64,000 bases of DNA, from contig NC_003280.10 of the NCBI RefSeq assembly GCF_000002985.6, positions 4,584,501-4,648,500 of the forward strand, in the 5' to 3' direction. Origin of the DNA: Caenorhabditis elegans. Taxonomy: Eukaryota > Nematoda > Chromadorea > Rhabditida > Rhabditidae. The translations under genes were made by a program, and so were the position numbers. The notes beneath the pieces were generated by a model. It made no database searches and was not told the origin of the DNA. It was given only the letters and a program-made list of their open reading frames with translations. Shown piece by piece: positions 1-12,900 of the stretch; position 1 is the first letter of the stretch; each line of letters opens with the position of its first letter.

Positions 1-329
1 CGACACGAGTGCTAATCCAATTTATCCTTTGGCTCTCTCCGAAACGAAGAAAAGGACAAGTGACCTTAAGAAGAACGAGATGAGATGGAGAGTTGAATGA
101 ACTCTCTCTCCGGAACAAATGAGATTGCGTAAAGTGTTGAGAGCTGTCTGATATGACATTGATAACGTCTATTTTGGCGGCGGGACATCAAAAAGAAACG
201 CGCAATATCGGTTTATCTCGTGTCTCTATATGTGTTGTTTATGATGATGAGGAGAGAATGAAAAGGAATTGGTATGATAAATTGATTGGCCCGTTGTGTT
301 CTAGATATATACTGAAATTGACCCGAAAA

Positions 330-690
330 GTCCAATATTTGGGAAATTCCAATATTTTGGCAATTTCCAATAATTTGGTAATTTCCAATTTTTTTGATAA
401 TTTCCAATATTCTGGTAAATTCCAATAATTTGGCAAATTCCATTTTTTTTGGTAATTTCCATTTTTTTGGTAAATTCTAATGTTTGGTAAATTCCAAAAA
501 TTTGGTAAATTCTAGTATTTTGGTAAATTCCAATTTTTTTGGAAATTTCCACTATTGGGTAAATTCCAATTCCTTCGGAAAAAGTGCAAACTTCTGCCGA
601 AACCTGACATTTGGCCAATTCTAATTTTTGGAAATTTCCAAATTTTTGGTAAATTCCAATCTGTTGGCAAATTCCAATATTCACGAAATG
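330..690. repeat. Degenerate tandem repeat, TTGGTAAATTCCAAT type
   Basis: Roughly 15 imperfect copies of a 20-25 bp unit built on TTTGGTAAATTCCAATTTT lie head to tail, varying mainly in T-run length and in aaattcc versus aatttcc. Open frames across it are repeat artefacts (GIYQ/NFQ-type peptides). It lies inside the vab-1 intron. Confidence 0.75.
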
Positions 691-1305
691 TGGATGCCTA
701 TCAACTCAAAATACGGTTAATTCAACGAGCCAACACATTGAAATGCCTGAGAATTTTTTTCTATTAGGCGCAACTCATTAATGCTCCTAATTAAGCCTAA
801 TAAATCTTCAAAAAGAGAATTCCGACGAGATGATCCCAGGTGTATTTGATTAGGATCATGATAGTCGTGGGGTCACCACAATTGGTTACATTTTACGACG
901 ACCCTCTCTTTTCAAATTGTTTCCTCGATTCGGTTCGTTTTCAAATTGTGCACCTGTCGTCAGGCAGGCAGGCACCCGTCTGTCCCATCTCTCAGGTTTT
1001 CAAACAACACACACCCCACCACCACTTGACTGCTCTAAATGGGATTATCACGGAACGTTTGTGTGTGTGGTATACATACACAAACACATGTGCCCCGAAC
1101 GATGAGGAAAAGCGGAGAGGCGAGAAAAAAGGCGGTATTCCTTTTTTAAAGGCATGTGCCGCTGCCGCCGCCTGGAGGGGTCAAATAGAAAACAATAGCC
1201 ACTTTAATGTGGGAAATGAATACAGAGAGAGATGTATTAAGAAAATGAGGAAGATGGAATTATGACAAAGGACCATAAAATTGGGCTTTTTCTATCAAAA
1301 GGGGG

Positions 1306-1700
1306 AATTATTCCGGCAAATCGGCAAGTTGCCGGAATTGAAATTTCCGGCAAATCGGCAAGTTGCCGGAATTGAAATTTCCGGCAAATCGGCAATAATT
1401 GCCCATTTGCCAAGAAAAATAACAAATTTTGCACTTATTTAAAATTTCGGAATTTCAATTTTAATCGGCAAAATTGTACTATACATCTATTTTAAAAAAT
1501 AAGAAAATTCTATGAAAATATCTAAAGAAAACGGGCAAAAATTTTCAAAAAGGCACAGCTTTTATGTTCCGTCGTATGACAAATCCCTCTAAAAATTTCT
1601 GGCAAATTCATATTCGGCAAACGGCAAATCGGCAATTTGCCGAAAATCAAAATTTTCGGCAAACCGGCAATTTGACGATTTGGCGAATTTGCCGACAAAT
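1306..1700. repeat. GGCAAATCGGCAAGTTGCCGG tandem and inverted repeat
   Basis: A unit of about 49 bp containing CGGCAAATCGGCAAGTTGCC and GGAATTGAAATTT occurs two and a half times in tandem at 1310-1410. Related, partly inverted copies lie at 1612-1700 (CGGCAATTTGCCG). The unit is itself self-complementary (GGCAA/TTGCC), as in a dispersed Caenorhabditis foldback family. Confidence 0.75.
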
Positions 1701-1758
1701 CAAATTTGTAGATTCTAAGACCTTAAAAATTAAACATTAAAAATTATTCAACTTCCAG

Positions 1759-4700
1759 GCTGTCCAACGAACACGTACAAACCAAAAGGCCAATCCCTTT
1801 GCAAATCGTGTCCATCCAATTCGATATCTTCGGAAGCTGCCAGCTCTTGTCGCTGTCTTAATGGTTATTTCAGAGCAGAAGATGAGCTCATTTCGATGCC
1901 ATGCACTCGTAAGAACTTTCCCACCAATAACTCTATTTTTCCCGATTTCCCTCTCTTTTCAGAACCACCATCCCGACCGATAAAACTAGTGGCCAACGCG
2001 ATCACCGCCACGTCGACCCGTCTCTCTTGGAATGAGCCGAGCAGTCTGGGAGGTCGCCCAGAAATTTGGTATGAAGTGAAATGTTCGGGACGAGGAGAGT
2101 GTGGAACAGTAGTTATGACACCTGGTGATAAGAAACTATCGACAAGATCTGTGCAAATCAATGGGCTCAGACCATCATCCGACTACACTTTTTTGGTGTT
2201 CGCCAAGAATAAGGTGTCTGCTCAGTTTCCCGAGTTTAGTGAGAAGAATGCGGTTATTGATATCAGAACACGATCAGAAGAGGAAGATGTTCCACCTGTG
2301 TCACATTTAAGAGTTGATGCTTCTCAATCCGATGGAATCACCATCGCCTGGAGTGTTTCGGATTCTGATGTTTCGGATTTTGAAGTGGAAGTTCGTCCGG
2401 CAATTGTGAAGAAGAGAACTTTCGAAACTCGACATGTTAACATGACATATACCACTTTTATTGGATTAAATCCAGAAACGGTATATCAATTCCGAGTACG
2501 AATTCGAGATGATCTTCGTTGGAGTCAACCGATCAGTTATCAACTTGGACGAGGATTGATGAGCTCTCCGTCGTCGAATGAAGTCGAAGAATCTCAGTTT
2601 TTGAATCAAACTGGATCTGCACTTTTAATCATTATAGCTTTGATACTTATTGTCATTGCAGTTGCTCTTTGTATGATTGTGGTGCAGAAAAAGTCGAAGA
2701 ATCGGAAACAGATGAGCGATTTGGATGTTTTGGACACTTATAAACAAGGTAAATGTTTCTCCGAGAAATTGGGGAATAATGACAGAAAATTGTCGAAATA
2801 TACCGAATATAACTGTTTAAAAAATTATTTTTTCAATAAAAATTTGAGCTAAAATAATTATTTCAGTTCTCTAAAAAAAAGTTTCCAATTTTTAAAAAAA
2901 TTTACAACAAAAAAATATTTTTCAACAAAAATTTGAGCAAAAAAAAATTATTTCAGTTCTCCAAAAAACATGTTTTTCCAATAAAAATTGGAGAAAACAA
3001 ATTTCGATTTTCCAGAAAAAAATTCAATTTAGCAACATAAAAAAATATTATTTCAATAAAAATGTGTGCAAAAAATTATTTCGATTAAAAAAATCACTTT
3101 TTCAATTTTCTCGAGTTTTGCAACGAAAAAAAAAAAATTCAATATAAATATGAGCTTAAAAAATTATTTCAATTTCAAAAAAAATAACAACTTTTTTTTT
3201 CAATTGCCAAAATATCATTATTTCGATTTATCAAAACAAAAAAAACAAGAAAACCGCGGTTAAAATTGCCAGAAATCGAGAAATTGTCTTTTTTTTTTGC
3301 TAAAAAAGTCATTTGAAAATTTAGAAAAATTTCTTTAAATTTTATGCAATTAATTAATGTCATATTCGGTACATTTTGACTGTTTTCTGAAATTTTGGCC
3401 AAAAAACTTTATAAAAACATTTATTTTCTATGATAAATAAATTCTATAAAATCCATAAAAATTGAGAAAAAAAGAAAAAATATAATATATCAATTTTCGT
3501 TTTGTGGTGGTAGTGATTGTATCTTCTCAACTGGGAGCTTCTTCATTTTCTCGTAGGGTGGTTTTTTGTGGTTGTTTCCCCCCATTTCCGGGTCATCATC
3601 CCCCAACACAGTTGAGAGTAGTTTTGAGCGATTTACAGATTCAATGACACCTGACTATCATACAACATCTCGACATCATCATCATCAGGGAAATCTACCG
3701 GCTACTCTGCACGAACAACTTCGATCGACTACAAAGTGTAAGGGTTTTTGGTTTTTGGAATGCGTTTTTTTCCTTATTTTTTCTTGAATAGTTTGGCTGA
3801 CCCCAGTAGCTTTTTTGAATATTGCTTGGAATGAAAATGAATGGAAACGGGATGGCTTCTCTAATTTTTTTCAAATAGAACATTAGCAAAAAATCGCATA
3901 AAAACATGCTCCAGTGCTCAAAAATTTGATACCTGGGTGTACCCGCAAAAATTTTGCGTTTTTTAAAAAATATTTTAAAAGCAAAATTGTTGGAAAATTA
4001 AGAAAAAACACAATTTTTAGTCAAAAACTACGGTAGCTGGTCTCGAAACGACCGAAATGTTCCTACTACAGTACCCAAAAGTATTTTGCATTTTTATGCC
4101 GATTTTTCAATATTTTTAATGCAAAAACTACAAATTTGATGGAAAATTCTGAAAAAAAACGTCAAATTTTCAAGGAAAAACAATTTAGAACATTTGGTTA
4201 GTACTGTAGCTGTGAAATTTTGGTCGTTTCGAGACCACTTTTTCTTTTTTTTTTGAAAAAAATCACATAGTGTTATAGTTCTTCTCAATTTTTCAAGTTT
4301 GACCATGAAATTTTTACTGTTTTTAATGCAAAAAAGGTCTCGCAACGATTGAAATTTCGCGGCTACAGTACCCACTTTCCCATATTTTTCATAATTTTGA
4401 AAAAAAAAGAAATTATGTGGAAAAACTGTAAAAAATGCCAAAAATTGCAAATTTTTTAATTTTTTAATATTTTGATTTAAAAAAAAACTCTTATTTCTAT
4501 TATTTCAGTGAATGCTCCACTAATTCCATCATTTGGATCTCCAATCTCCCAACCACCACCATACTACGGTGGAGTACATCCGAATAGTGGAAAATATAAG
4601 ACATATGTGGATCCAACAACATATGAAGATCCATATCAAGCACTCATCGAATTCACATTCGACATTTCACCAAACGACGTCTTCATTACTCAGGTTATTG

Positions 4701-6012
4701 GTGGAGGAGAATTCGGCGATGTCTGCCTGGGTGGTCTGTCGAAAAACTCGCCTGCGGCCGCGAAATGGAGTGTTTCAAATACAACAATGGGACGAGGAGG
4801 AGGTGGTGGAGGATACGAATCAGAACCATATGAGACGGTTGCCATCAAAACTCTGAAATCTGGAAGCAGTGCGAAAGCGAAAGCCGAATTTTTGACGGAA
4901 GCAACCATCATGGGACAATTCTCACATCCAAATGTGATTCGGCTCATTGGAGTTGTGACGTCAGCGGAGCCAGTGATGATTGTGGCCGAGTACATGGCAA
5001 ATGGATCTTTGGATCAATTCCTTCGGAATACGGATCAACGAGGAGAGAAGGTTCATTGGGAGAAGATCACTGAAATGTTGTATGGAATTGCTTCTGGAAT
5101 GAAGTATTTGACAGATATGGGATATGTGCACAGAGTAAGTTTTTTGAGATAAAGAAGGTCTTAAATTCATTAATCATTATTTTCCAGGATCTCGCCGCCC
5201 GAAACGTTCTTCTCGACATGGAGCTTCGCTGCAAAATCGCTGATTTTGGACTTTCCCGTGGTGTCAGAAGTGAAGGATCTTCTGTCGAACCCGAATACAC
5301 TACAAATGGCGGAAAGATTCCAGTCAGATGGACTGCTCCAGAAGCAATTACCCATCGAAAGTTCACTCCATCCTCTGATGTCTGGTCGTTCGGAGTTGTG
5401 ATCTGGGAAGTGTGTTCATTCGGTGAACGACCATATTGGGATTGGACGAATCAGAAGGTGATCAGCGAAGTGATGATCGGCTATCGACTACCACCACCGA
5501 TGGATTGTCCGATGGGATTGTATCGGATCGCCCAGTGGTGTTGGAAGATGGAGCGACACGAGCGTCCGACGTTCACACAGCTTCTCGCCACATTCCACAA
5601 GTACATCCTGCAGCCGACACTTATTGAGCATGATCCTGGAGAGCTTCCGCGACGGGTTCAGAGTCAATCTGCCCTGAATACCTATGGATCTGTGAATGTC
5701 GGAGTAGTTCCAACCCCACCATCGTCGGCTGCTCCGATGCCATCGCTCGACGATTTTCTCCGTCAAATTGGCCTAAATCATGTCTACGGACAACTCGTGT
5801 CGAATAACATTCACTCTGTGAGTGACTTGGCCAACACGTCTCACTTGGATCTTCTTGCCTATGGTCTCATGTCCGCGGAGTGCTCGACCGTTCGGGATGG
5901 ACTCAACGGACGCATCAGTGGCTCACCACCGGGCTCTTCTGGAACAATCCACGCGACGACACGTGGAACAAGAACGACGAGACCGCCTCGAGAAGAGGGA
6001 TTCTTTGTTTAG
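1759..6012 (+). CDS. vab-1: Eph receptor tyrosine kinase, 3' portion (VAB-1)
   Basis: Partial gene; 5' exons lie outside the window. Predicted exons: 1759-1908, 1963-2748, 3639-3737, 4509-5134, 5188-6012 (TAG), all in phase. The first exon encodes the Cys-rich region (CKSC, SCRC), then come two fibronectin III domains and a membrane segment (about 2622-2685) followed by basic residues. The kinase has the loop GGGEFGDV, the VAIK lysine, HRDLAARN split exactly by the intron at 5135-5187, DFGLSR, RWTAPEA and DVWSFGV. A SAM domain follows (about 5737-5910). Eph receptors bind membrane-anchored ephrins and act in epidermal morphogenesis and axon guidance; this is family knowledge. A Gly-rich insert sits between the glycine loop and the VAIK lysine. 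Exon 3639-3737 (His-rich, juxtamembrane) could begin upstream at about 3557, because the frame is open there. Neighbour ipla-1 converges on it. Confidence 0.92.
4020..4385. repeat. Inverted repeat element with GGTCTCGAAACGACC and TACTGTAG
   Basis: In the vab-1 intron before the kinase exon, GGTCTCGAAACGACC followed by a CTACAGTACC-type sequence lies at about 4036-4080. It recurs inverted at about 4193-4240 and again in direct orientation at about 4339-4378. Related sequence is found at 11330-11560, 16130-16210 and 21250-21625, so this is a dispersed non-coding family. Confidence 0.7.
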
Positions 6013-6960
6013 AAGCATCTGATTCCTAGTTGTTTCAAAACCTTTTTAGGACTGTTTGTATGTGTAAATTTCGTTTTTCTTTCCCCCAAAAAAATTCCAA
6101 AATCAATCCGATGATATGTGCATTTTCAAAACTGTTATGGGTAGCCGATTCGATATTATGTTTTCCTCTGTGTCTTTAAATCCTTTTTTTCTGCATTTTT
6201 CCCCCTAATGTTCCCCTCTCCCCGATGATATGATCTACTCAACAAATTTAGTATTTTAGCAACGATTTGTAAGCCTCCACCCTCCTGACATTGCTTTTCA
6301 GAAAGTTTTACTGGTACACACACACACTTTTTCAATTTTTTTGCGCATTTTCCCCCTCTCCCATCATTTTCTGTGATACCCTGCTCACTGTGTTTTGCGG
6401 GCGATTTCTTGTTCGTTTTTTTTGGCAAACTTGGAACAAATTGCTTGAAAATAAAATTTAATTAAACCTGATACCGTACTTATTTATCCCCAGTAATTGG
6501 GAAAAAAGCAATACGATATATATAAAGTGCTATACATAATATGACTTGGTGGGTTTTTTTTTGGAGGAAAATTGGGATAGTTAGTTGCTAAAACGCACCG
6601 GAATACAAAATATAAAGAGGTTTGGCTGGAAGTGTTGGATGAAGAGAGAAACCGGAAAAAAGAGACAGACTGCGACTATCACAGAAAAAAATCTGAAATT
6701 TTCAGAGGGAAAAGCTATACATATTATACAACAACTAGTTGAAGGAGAGAAGGAGAAAAAAAAGAGGAAAAGCTTTAAAAAGGGATACCCAGTGAGAAGA
6801 GAGAGACAGAAACGAGTATAAAAGAGTAATACTAATTGTGGAAAATTTTTAAAAACCAAAAAAAAAAGATAAAAGAATAGATAAAACATGAAGTGATTGC
6901 CAATGTTCAGACAGTTGACACCAAAGATTTTTCCATTGATTTCCAGAATTCTGCTGATGA
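6013..6960. other. Convergent 3' regions of vab-1 and ipla-1
   Basis: The two stop codons face each other 948 bp apart. An AATAAA at 6450-6455 on the + strand is a plausible vab-1 cleavage signal, giving a 3' UTR of about 0.45 kb. No gene is supported here. Confidence 0.6.
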
Positions 6961-9900
6961 TCAAGCCCATGTCGGTTTGGCTTCTTCCGGTTTCAGAGGT
7001 TTACAGTAGAGCACGTTGGCGAGGAATAGTGCTAGATCGGCGTTTGTCCAATACGCAAAATGTGATTTTAGTACTGACCAGTAGCTTTTTTCGGTGAGGG
7101 CTGGCTGAAAATTGGAAATTTTATGTTTGAAAGTTTTTCACTTTAAAATAATCTCTAGACGAAAACATCTAAAATTTTCAACAAATGTTTAAAGGCAATA
7201 TTTTTTACGATAACACTATATTCTTAGAATGCATTTTGTGCAACATATTTGACACGCAAAATATCTCGCAGCGAAAACTACAGTAATTCTTTAAACAAGT
7301 ACTGTAGCGCTGTGTCGATTTACCAGATTGGTTTTCGAAATTAATTTAAATCCTTTATTTATCGAAAAAAAGATTAGAGAATAATACGAAGAAACGGAGG
7401 AAAATGGATATTATTGTAACTATTCGAAAATCAATCCCGTAAATCGACACAAGCGCTACAGTAGTCATTTAAAGAATTACTGTAGTTTTCGCTTTGAGAT
7501 ATTTTGCGCGTCAAATATCTTGCGCAATACGCATTCACAGAATTTTGTGTTTCCGTAATATGTTTTTCTAAATTAATTTTCGAAATTTTTTATTTTAACT
7601 TTTCGGTGGATTTTAAAAAAAAATAACTTTGAACGAATCCTTTCAAAAAAAAAATTCCCGGATTATCCGGTCGATTTCTATTTAAAAAAAATCGTTTAAA
7701 AAATTTTTAAGAAAATCGTTTTAAAAATTTTTAGAAAAATTTACTAAAATATATGAGAAAAAGCATAAGAAAACGTATAATTTTTTCCAAAAAAAAGAAG
7801 GAAAAATGGCCAAAACTATTGTTCGAAAAAAATGCAAAAAATTTTTCGTTTTTCCGATTTTGGGAAAATTCACAAAAAATTAACGAAACTTTTTTTTTTA
7901 TGTAATGCATTTTTTTCTCATTTTTCTTTTGTAGCATCTCGACCAATCCTTTAATAAATATATATAATTAATTTTCAAAAAAAAATACCTGTAACTGAAA
8001 ATCGATTCGATGCGGCACTCGAACACCACTACCCAATATCTTCTCAGCCAACGGCAATTCCTCAGCCGCTTCCTTCGCAAATTCGATATTCTCCGTCGAC
8101 GTCGCATTCACAGATCCTAGACTCGCAGTACTTTGTGTCTTTTTTGGATTACTTGATGTTCCAAACGAGAACCATCCCTTCTTCACTGCCTTCGTCTCCT
8201 TCGCAGCAGCTGCCGCATTAGCAGCAGCAGTCTCGAATGGCGGAGGTGTCATCGATCGTGGCGATGAGCATCCGCTTCGAGCATCCTCATCCGAATCACA
8301 CTCGTCCTCATCTTCATTCTCATCGTCTCCACCACTTCGAGCATCAGCAGTTTTGTCATCCTTGTTCTTCTTCGCCTTGTTGAGATTCTTCAGCTTTTTC
8401 AGATAATGCTTATAGACATCCAGGGGCAAATTTTCATAAGATGCACGTGCACGAAGATCGGTATTCGAGAATAGTTTGATTGGACGAATATGTCGATATT
8501 CTGGAGCAAAGAAAGGTTCTAGTCGGTAGGCAACAGGATCATATGGATGGAAGATATTGAAGACTCGTTCAACATTCGTCGCCTTTGATAACAAATCTGT
8601 CGACTCTCCACCACGCATTGTAAGGAAAACTCCCAGAGGGGATCCAACAGCGAAAAGATATTTCACTTTGAACTCCAGCTGCTCTTCCTTTGTGACCAAC
8701 AGTTTATGAATACCCCCTTCCAAATTATCTCTTAGTTGCTCTCTGGCCAATTTCATAGCTTCCAAAGCTTTTCTGGCTTCTTCCGATGCATTTGTATCAT
8801 CTCGCTTCAAATATTCATCTATCGATTTGGTAACATATTTGTCGAAGAGCATTAACGGGGAGTATTGAGTCAGAACATCATAGCATATAACTGATCCAAG
8901 GGAGTGACCGAAGACCGAGACATGTCCATTGAATTGTGGATTGTTGGCTTTGAAGAGTTTATAGGTGCGATTGAGTTGGGAGACAACACCGCGGACTATC
9001 TGAAAAATGATTTTTATAACTTTTATATATATATAGCTTTGTTACCTCTGTCCTGAAAAGCGGACTCTGATAGTACATGACATCCATCGCCGTACTATTC
9101 AATGAGGCTCGCATACTGCTCATTTTGGGAATCGTAATGTTATCCGTGAGCCCGTTGTCCAGCTTCAGCGCTGATCTCCATTCGACAGGCAGGAACATTG
9201 GACGAGATTTCTCTTCTGGATACACTTTTTCCATTGCAGACACAACGCCGTCTCGGACTCTAAAAAAAATATTTGAGAAATTTGAAAATTAAATTTTAAA
9301 GAAATTATCAATTTTTCAACAGAAGTATCTGCTCTGGAAATTCTCCAAATTTTAATTATTCCAAAATAAGTTGCATTCAGCAATAATATTTTTTGAGCAC
9401 AGTTCCAAAGCTCCCGGAGCCCAGAAAATGCTCAAAAACTTGAAAATTTAAGGTATAGGGGCGAAAAAATGATTGTAATTTTTTTTTCGGAAAATTTTAT
9501 TTAATTTTTTTCTAAAAATGGCAATTGTGCTCCAGGGCCACCGCCAAGAGCACAAAAATGCTCCAAATTTGAAAATTCACTAAACCAAGTCAAAATAAGT
9601 GCCATTTTTTTGCAAATTTAGAGAAAAACTCCTTATTCACTGTAAAATTCCAAAAAAAAATTTTGAGGTTAGTTCTAGAGCTCCGTGAGCCCAGAAAATG
9701 CTCCTGGGCATTTGGCCATGAGATGACGATGCTTTTCGAATTCGTTTCAGGTTTTCAAATTTCAGAAATCCGAATCTAGTTGCAAAACGCAAAAACTCAC
9801 TGATTCGCATTCTGAGCAATAAGATTCTCATATCCTTTCTGTCCGATTCCATGTACAACAAGTATCAAATGTGAAATTTCAGCAGCCGCATCATTCCAAT

Positions 9901-12900
9901 CAGCCTCCTTTTCGTAACCTCTCCGTAACGGCGTAGATTTCGCCCAAAGATATCGTAGAATCGCATTTCCTTTTTGATGTAGAGAGATATCGATTACAGA
10001 ACTCCATCGAATATCGTAACCGTCGACGTGAAGCTCCGCAAGAACTGAAATCAAAGTCTTTTTAGGTTTACCATTAAGAGTATCGGTTTTCGATTTTTTC
10101 AAAAATTGAAAAATCGAAAAAAAAACTTCGGTCATTTTTTTAAGAATAAACTTTCTTTTTTTTTCACAAAATAAGATTTAAAAAAAATTAAAATTCGTTC
10201 TTCGATTTCCAATTTTTCGATTTTTCGATTTTCAAAAAATTATCTTAAAATTGTTGGCATTTTTCTTCTATTTAGACCACTTTTAGAGACTTAGAATTTT
10301 TTTTTCTAATTAAGCAAATTTTTTAAATATCGAAAAATCGAAAAATTAGAAAATTGAACGATTATAAATAGAAAAACTAAAATATTCAATTTTTCGATTT
10401 AAAAAAACCGAAAATCGAAAGAAAATTGTTCAGAAAATTAAACATAAAATTTTTTTTTTTTATAGGTAATTGTCTGAACAAGTTGTTTTTCGATGTTTCG
10501 GAAAATCGAAAATTAAAAATTTCCGTTTTTAATTTTCCAATTTTTCGATTTTTTGAGTTTTCGGTTTTTCAAAAACAAAAATCTCCGATAAAACTAACCA
10601 GGTTTATTACTAGTTTCAGATTTCGAAAAAACAGTAGTTCCTTCTGGAATCATTTGATTTCTAAAACATTGTAAATGATTCTTCTCAATTTGATCAGAAA
10701 GTGGCATTTCCAATGGTTGATAATCCGGTGAAAACCATGAACCTCTTCTAATCTCTTTCGAATCGTCTTTCCAATAAATTGGATCAATTTTCGAATTATC
10801 CTTATTCACTTTATATTGTCCATTCATTACTACAACCATTGGTTTCTCTTGTTCCATTCCAATATTCCCATTTTCAATTTCTGGTTCATCTTTCATTTCC
10901 ATTTTATAGTGAGTCAATGATTCATCGTAGATTTCTTGCATTGCTTCGTCCAACTCAATTCCTTTTTCTTTTCGATATTTAATTTCAAGCATAATGGAGT
11001 CACGGCCGTTGAACGGATTCCAGAGAGTTCCCTTCGGCTCTTGGAAGAACCATCGAACTTCCGAGCATTTTAGTTCCGTTACCTGAAAATTTAAAGTTAA
11101 AAAAAAGTTTTAGTTTAAAATATTTGTTTGTGATCAATTGTGATTGTATTTTTGCCTATATGTTTCAAACTTCAGTACTAAAAATTTAAAAATCTATTTC
11201 CTAAAAAAAAACAGAAAAGAACGTTCTCAAAACAAAAATCTATGTGTTTTGAAAAAGATTTTCCAGACTAGATATCGAATGAAAATCTCATAGAAAATAT
11301 TATCCAATCAGAAAATTTTGCTACCGTAGTCGCAAGAAAGTTGCAATTTTCTGACAATTTTTCAATATTTTTTTAGGAAAAAAGTACAAACTGTGGAAAA
11401 TTCTGGGAAAAAATCTGATTCCAAGAAGTACAAGCTCGAAATTCTTGCGGAGATTAATGTAGTTGTGGAATTTCGGAAGTTTTAAGACCTTTTTTAAACT
11501 AGGGTATCTGGTCTCGCAACGACCGAAACTTTGCAGCTACCGTAGTCGCAAGAAATTTGAAATTTTCTCGATTTTTTGTAAATTATTTGATATTTTAAGT
11601 AATACGTAATAAGTTATACATACTTAATACTTAATAAGTATGTAGTGTTAAACAGTTTTTTTTTCAAATTTTAACTCGAAAACATGAATTTTTCAAAGAA
11701 AAACATGAAAAAGGTCAAATTTCGATAAATACATGAGAAAGGGTACTGTAGCTGTAAACTTTGGATCGCATTAAAACCAACAAGTACTGCAATTTTGTCT
11801 CAAAAAGAGCAATATTTTAGTAATTTTTAGATCAAAACTTCAATTTTAGCAGAATAAGTCTTATTTTCCAAAAAATCTAACCTTTGGTCTATCAAAAATA
11901 TATTTTTGCCACATAATACTCCGATAGGGTGCTTCCAAATTTCTCTCTGTAGTTTCTACCAAATCATTCAAAATTTTTCGCGCATTCGGCACACTTTTAG
12001 ACCGAGATTTTTTCGGCGAAATCATAAAATTCGAGTCAATACTAGGAATAGGAGTCGGCGAAGTTGGAGGCGATTTTTCCATTTTTTTTTTTCGTTTTTG
12101 GAAGAACGAAATGATGAAGGAAACGGACGAAGAATACAGTGAAGATGGAGGCAAAATGCTGTGTGTTTGGCTATGAAAATGGAGGGAGAAGCAACAAAAA
12201 TGACGCATTCGGCAGAAGGACATCGTCATTCGAAATACTTGAGAAAACACACAACGAATGGGTCAAGTTGAGATGGTTATGTTTACTTTTAAACTTTCTT
12301 TCGTTCAAATTTCAATGGAATTTTTGTGCAAATTCTACAAAATGTCATATTGCACCATGTTATTCCAGCATTTTTTTTTTAATTAAAAATTAGTGTCAAA
12401 ATATAGAAAATCACTTCATTTATCTGAAAATCTCATTTATTTCAGCTGAAACACTAGAGAAAATGCTCAATTTTGGCCAGAAAATGGTAATTTTTATGTA
12501 TTTTCTCTAATGTTTCATCTAAAATAAATCTAATTTCTAGATGAATCAAGTGATTTTCCACATTTTGGCATTAATTTTTAATGAAAATTTTTGGAATAAC
12601 ACAGCGTGTACTCCACGAGGAGAAGTGAATTAATTTTTGTTGTTGTTATTTTATGAACATATTATAGTTATACTTTTTGGCTAATAAATTTGATTTTGGA
12701 CCATTTTTGCCGTTTTTTTTCAATATTTAATATTTAAATCGCATGTTTATTTTTCATTCAATATTTTCAGGTAAAAATCGATATTTCAAAAGAAAATTCT
12801 TCAATTTTTCTTCAATAAAAAACTACAAAATCAAGTATATTGGCCAAGAACTTTAAAACTTTCTTTAAAAAACATAAAATCACGCTTTTCCACGGGGAGT

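Larger units (their letters stand above)
1..1758 (+). other. Intron or upstream sequence of vab-1, no coding support
   Basis: No reading frame here resembles the missing Eph N-terminal domains, and a good acceptor (ACTTCCAG) ends the stretch at 1758, so I read it as intron. It contains two degenerate repeat blocks, annotated separately. The open frame at 840-1265 has no recognisable domain. Confidence 0.6.

Noticed and set aside
840..1265. 141-aa open frame in the vab-1 intron
   Set aside because: No domain, overlaps another frame, and lies between repeat blocks; no plausible splice connection to the Eph reading frame.
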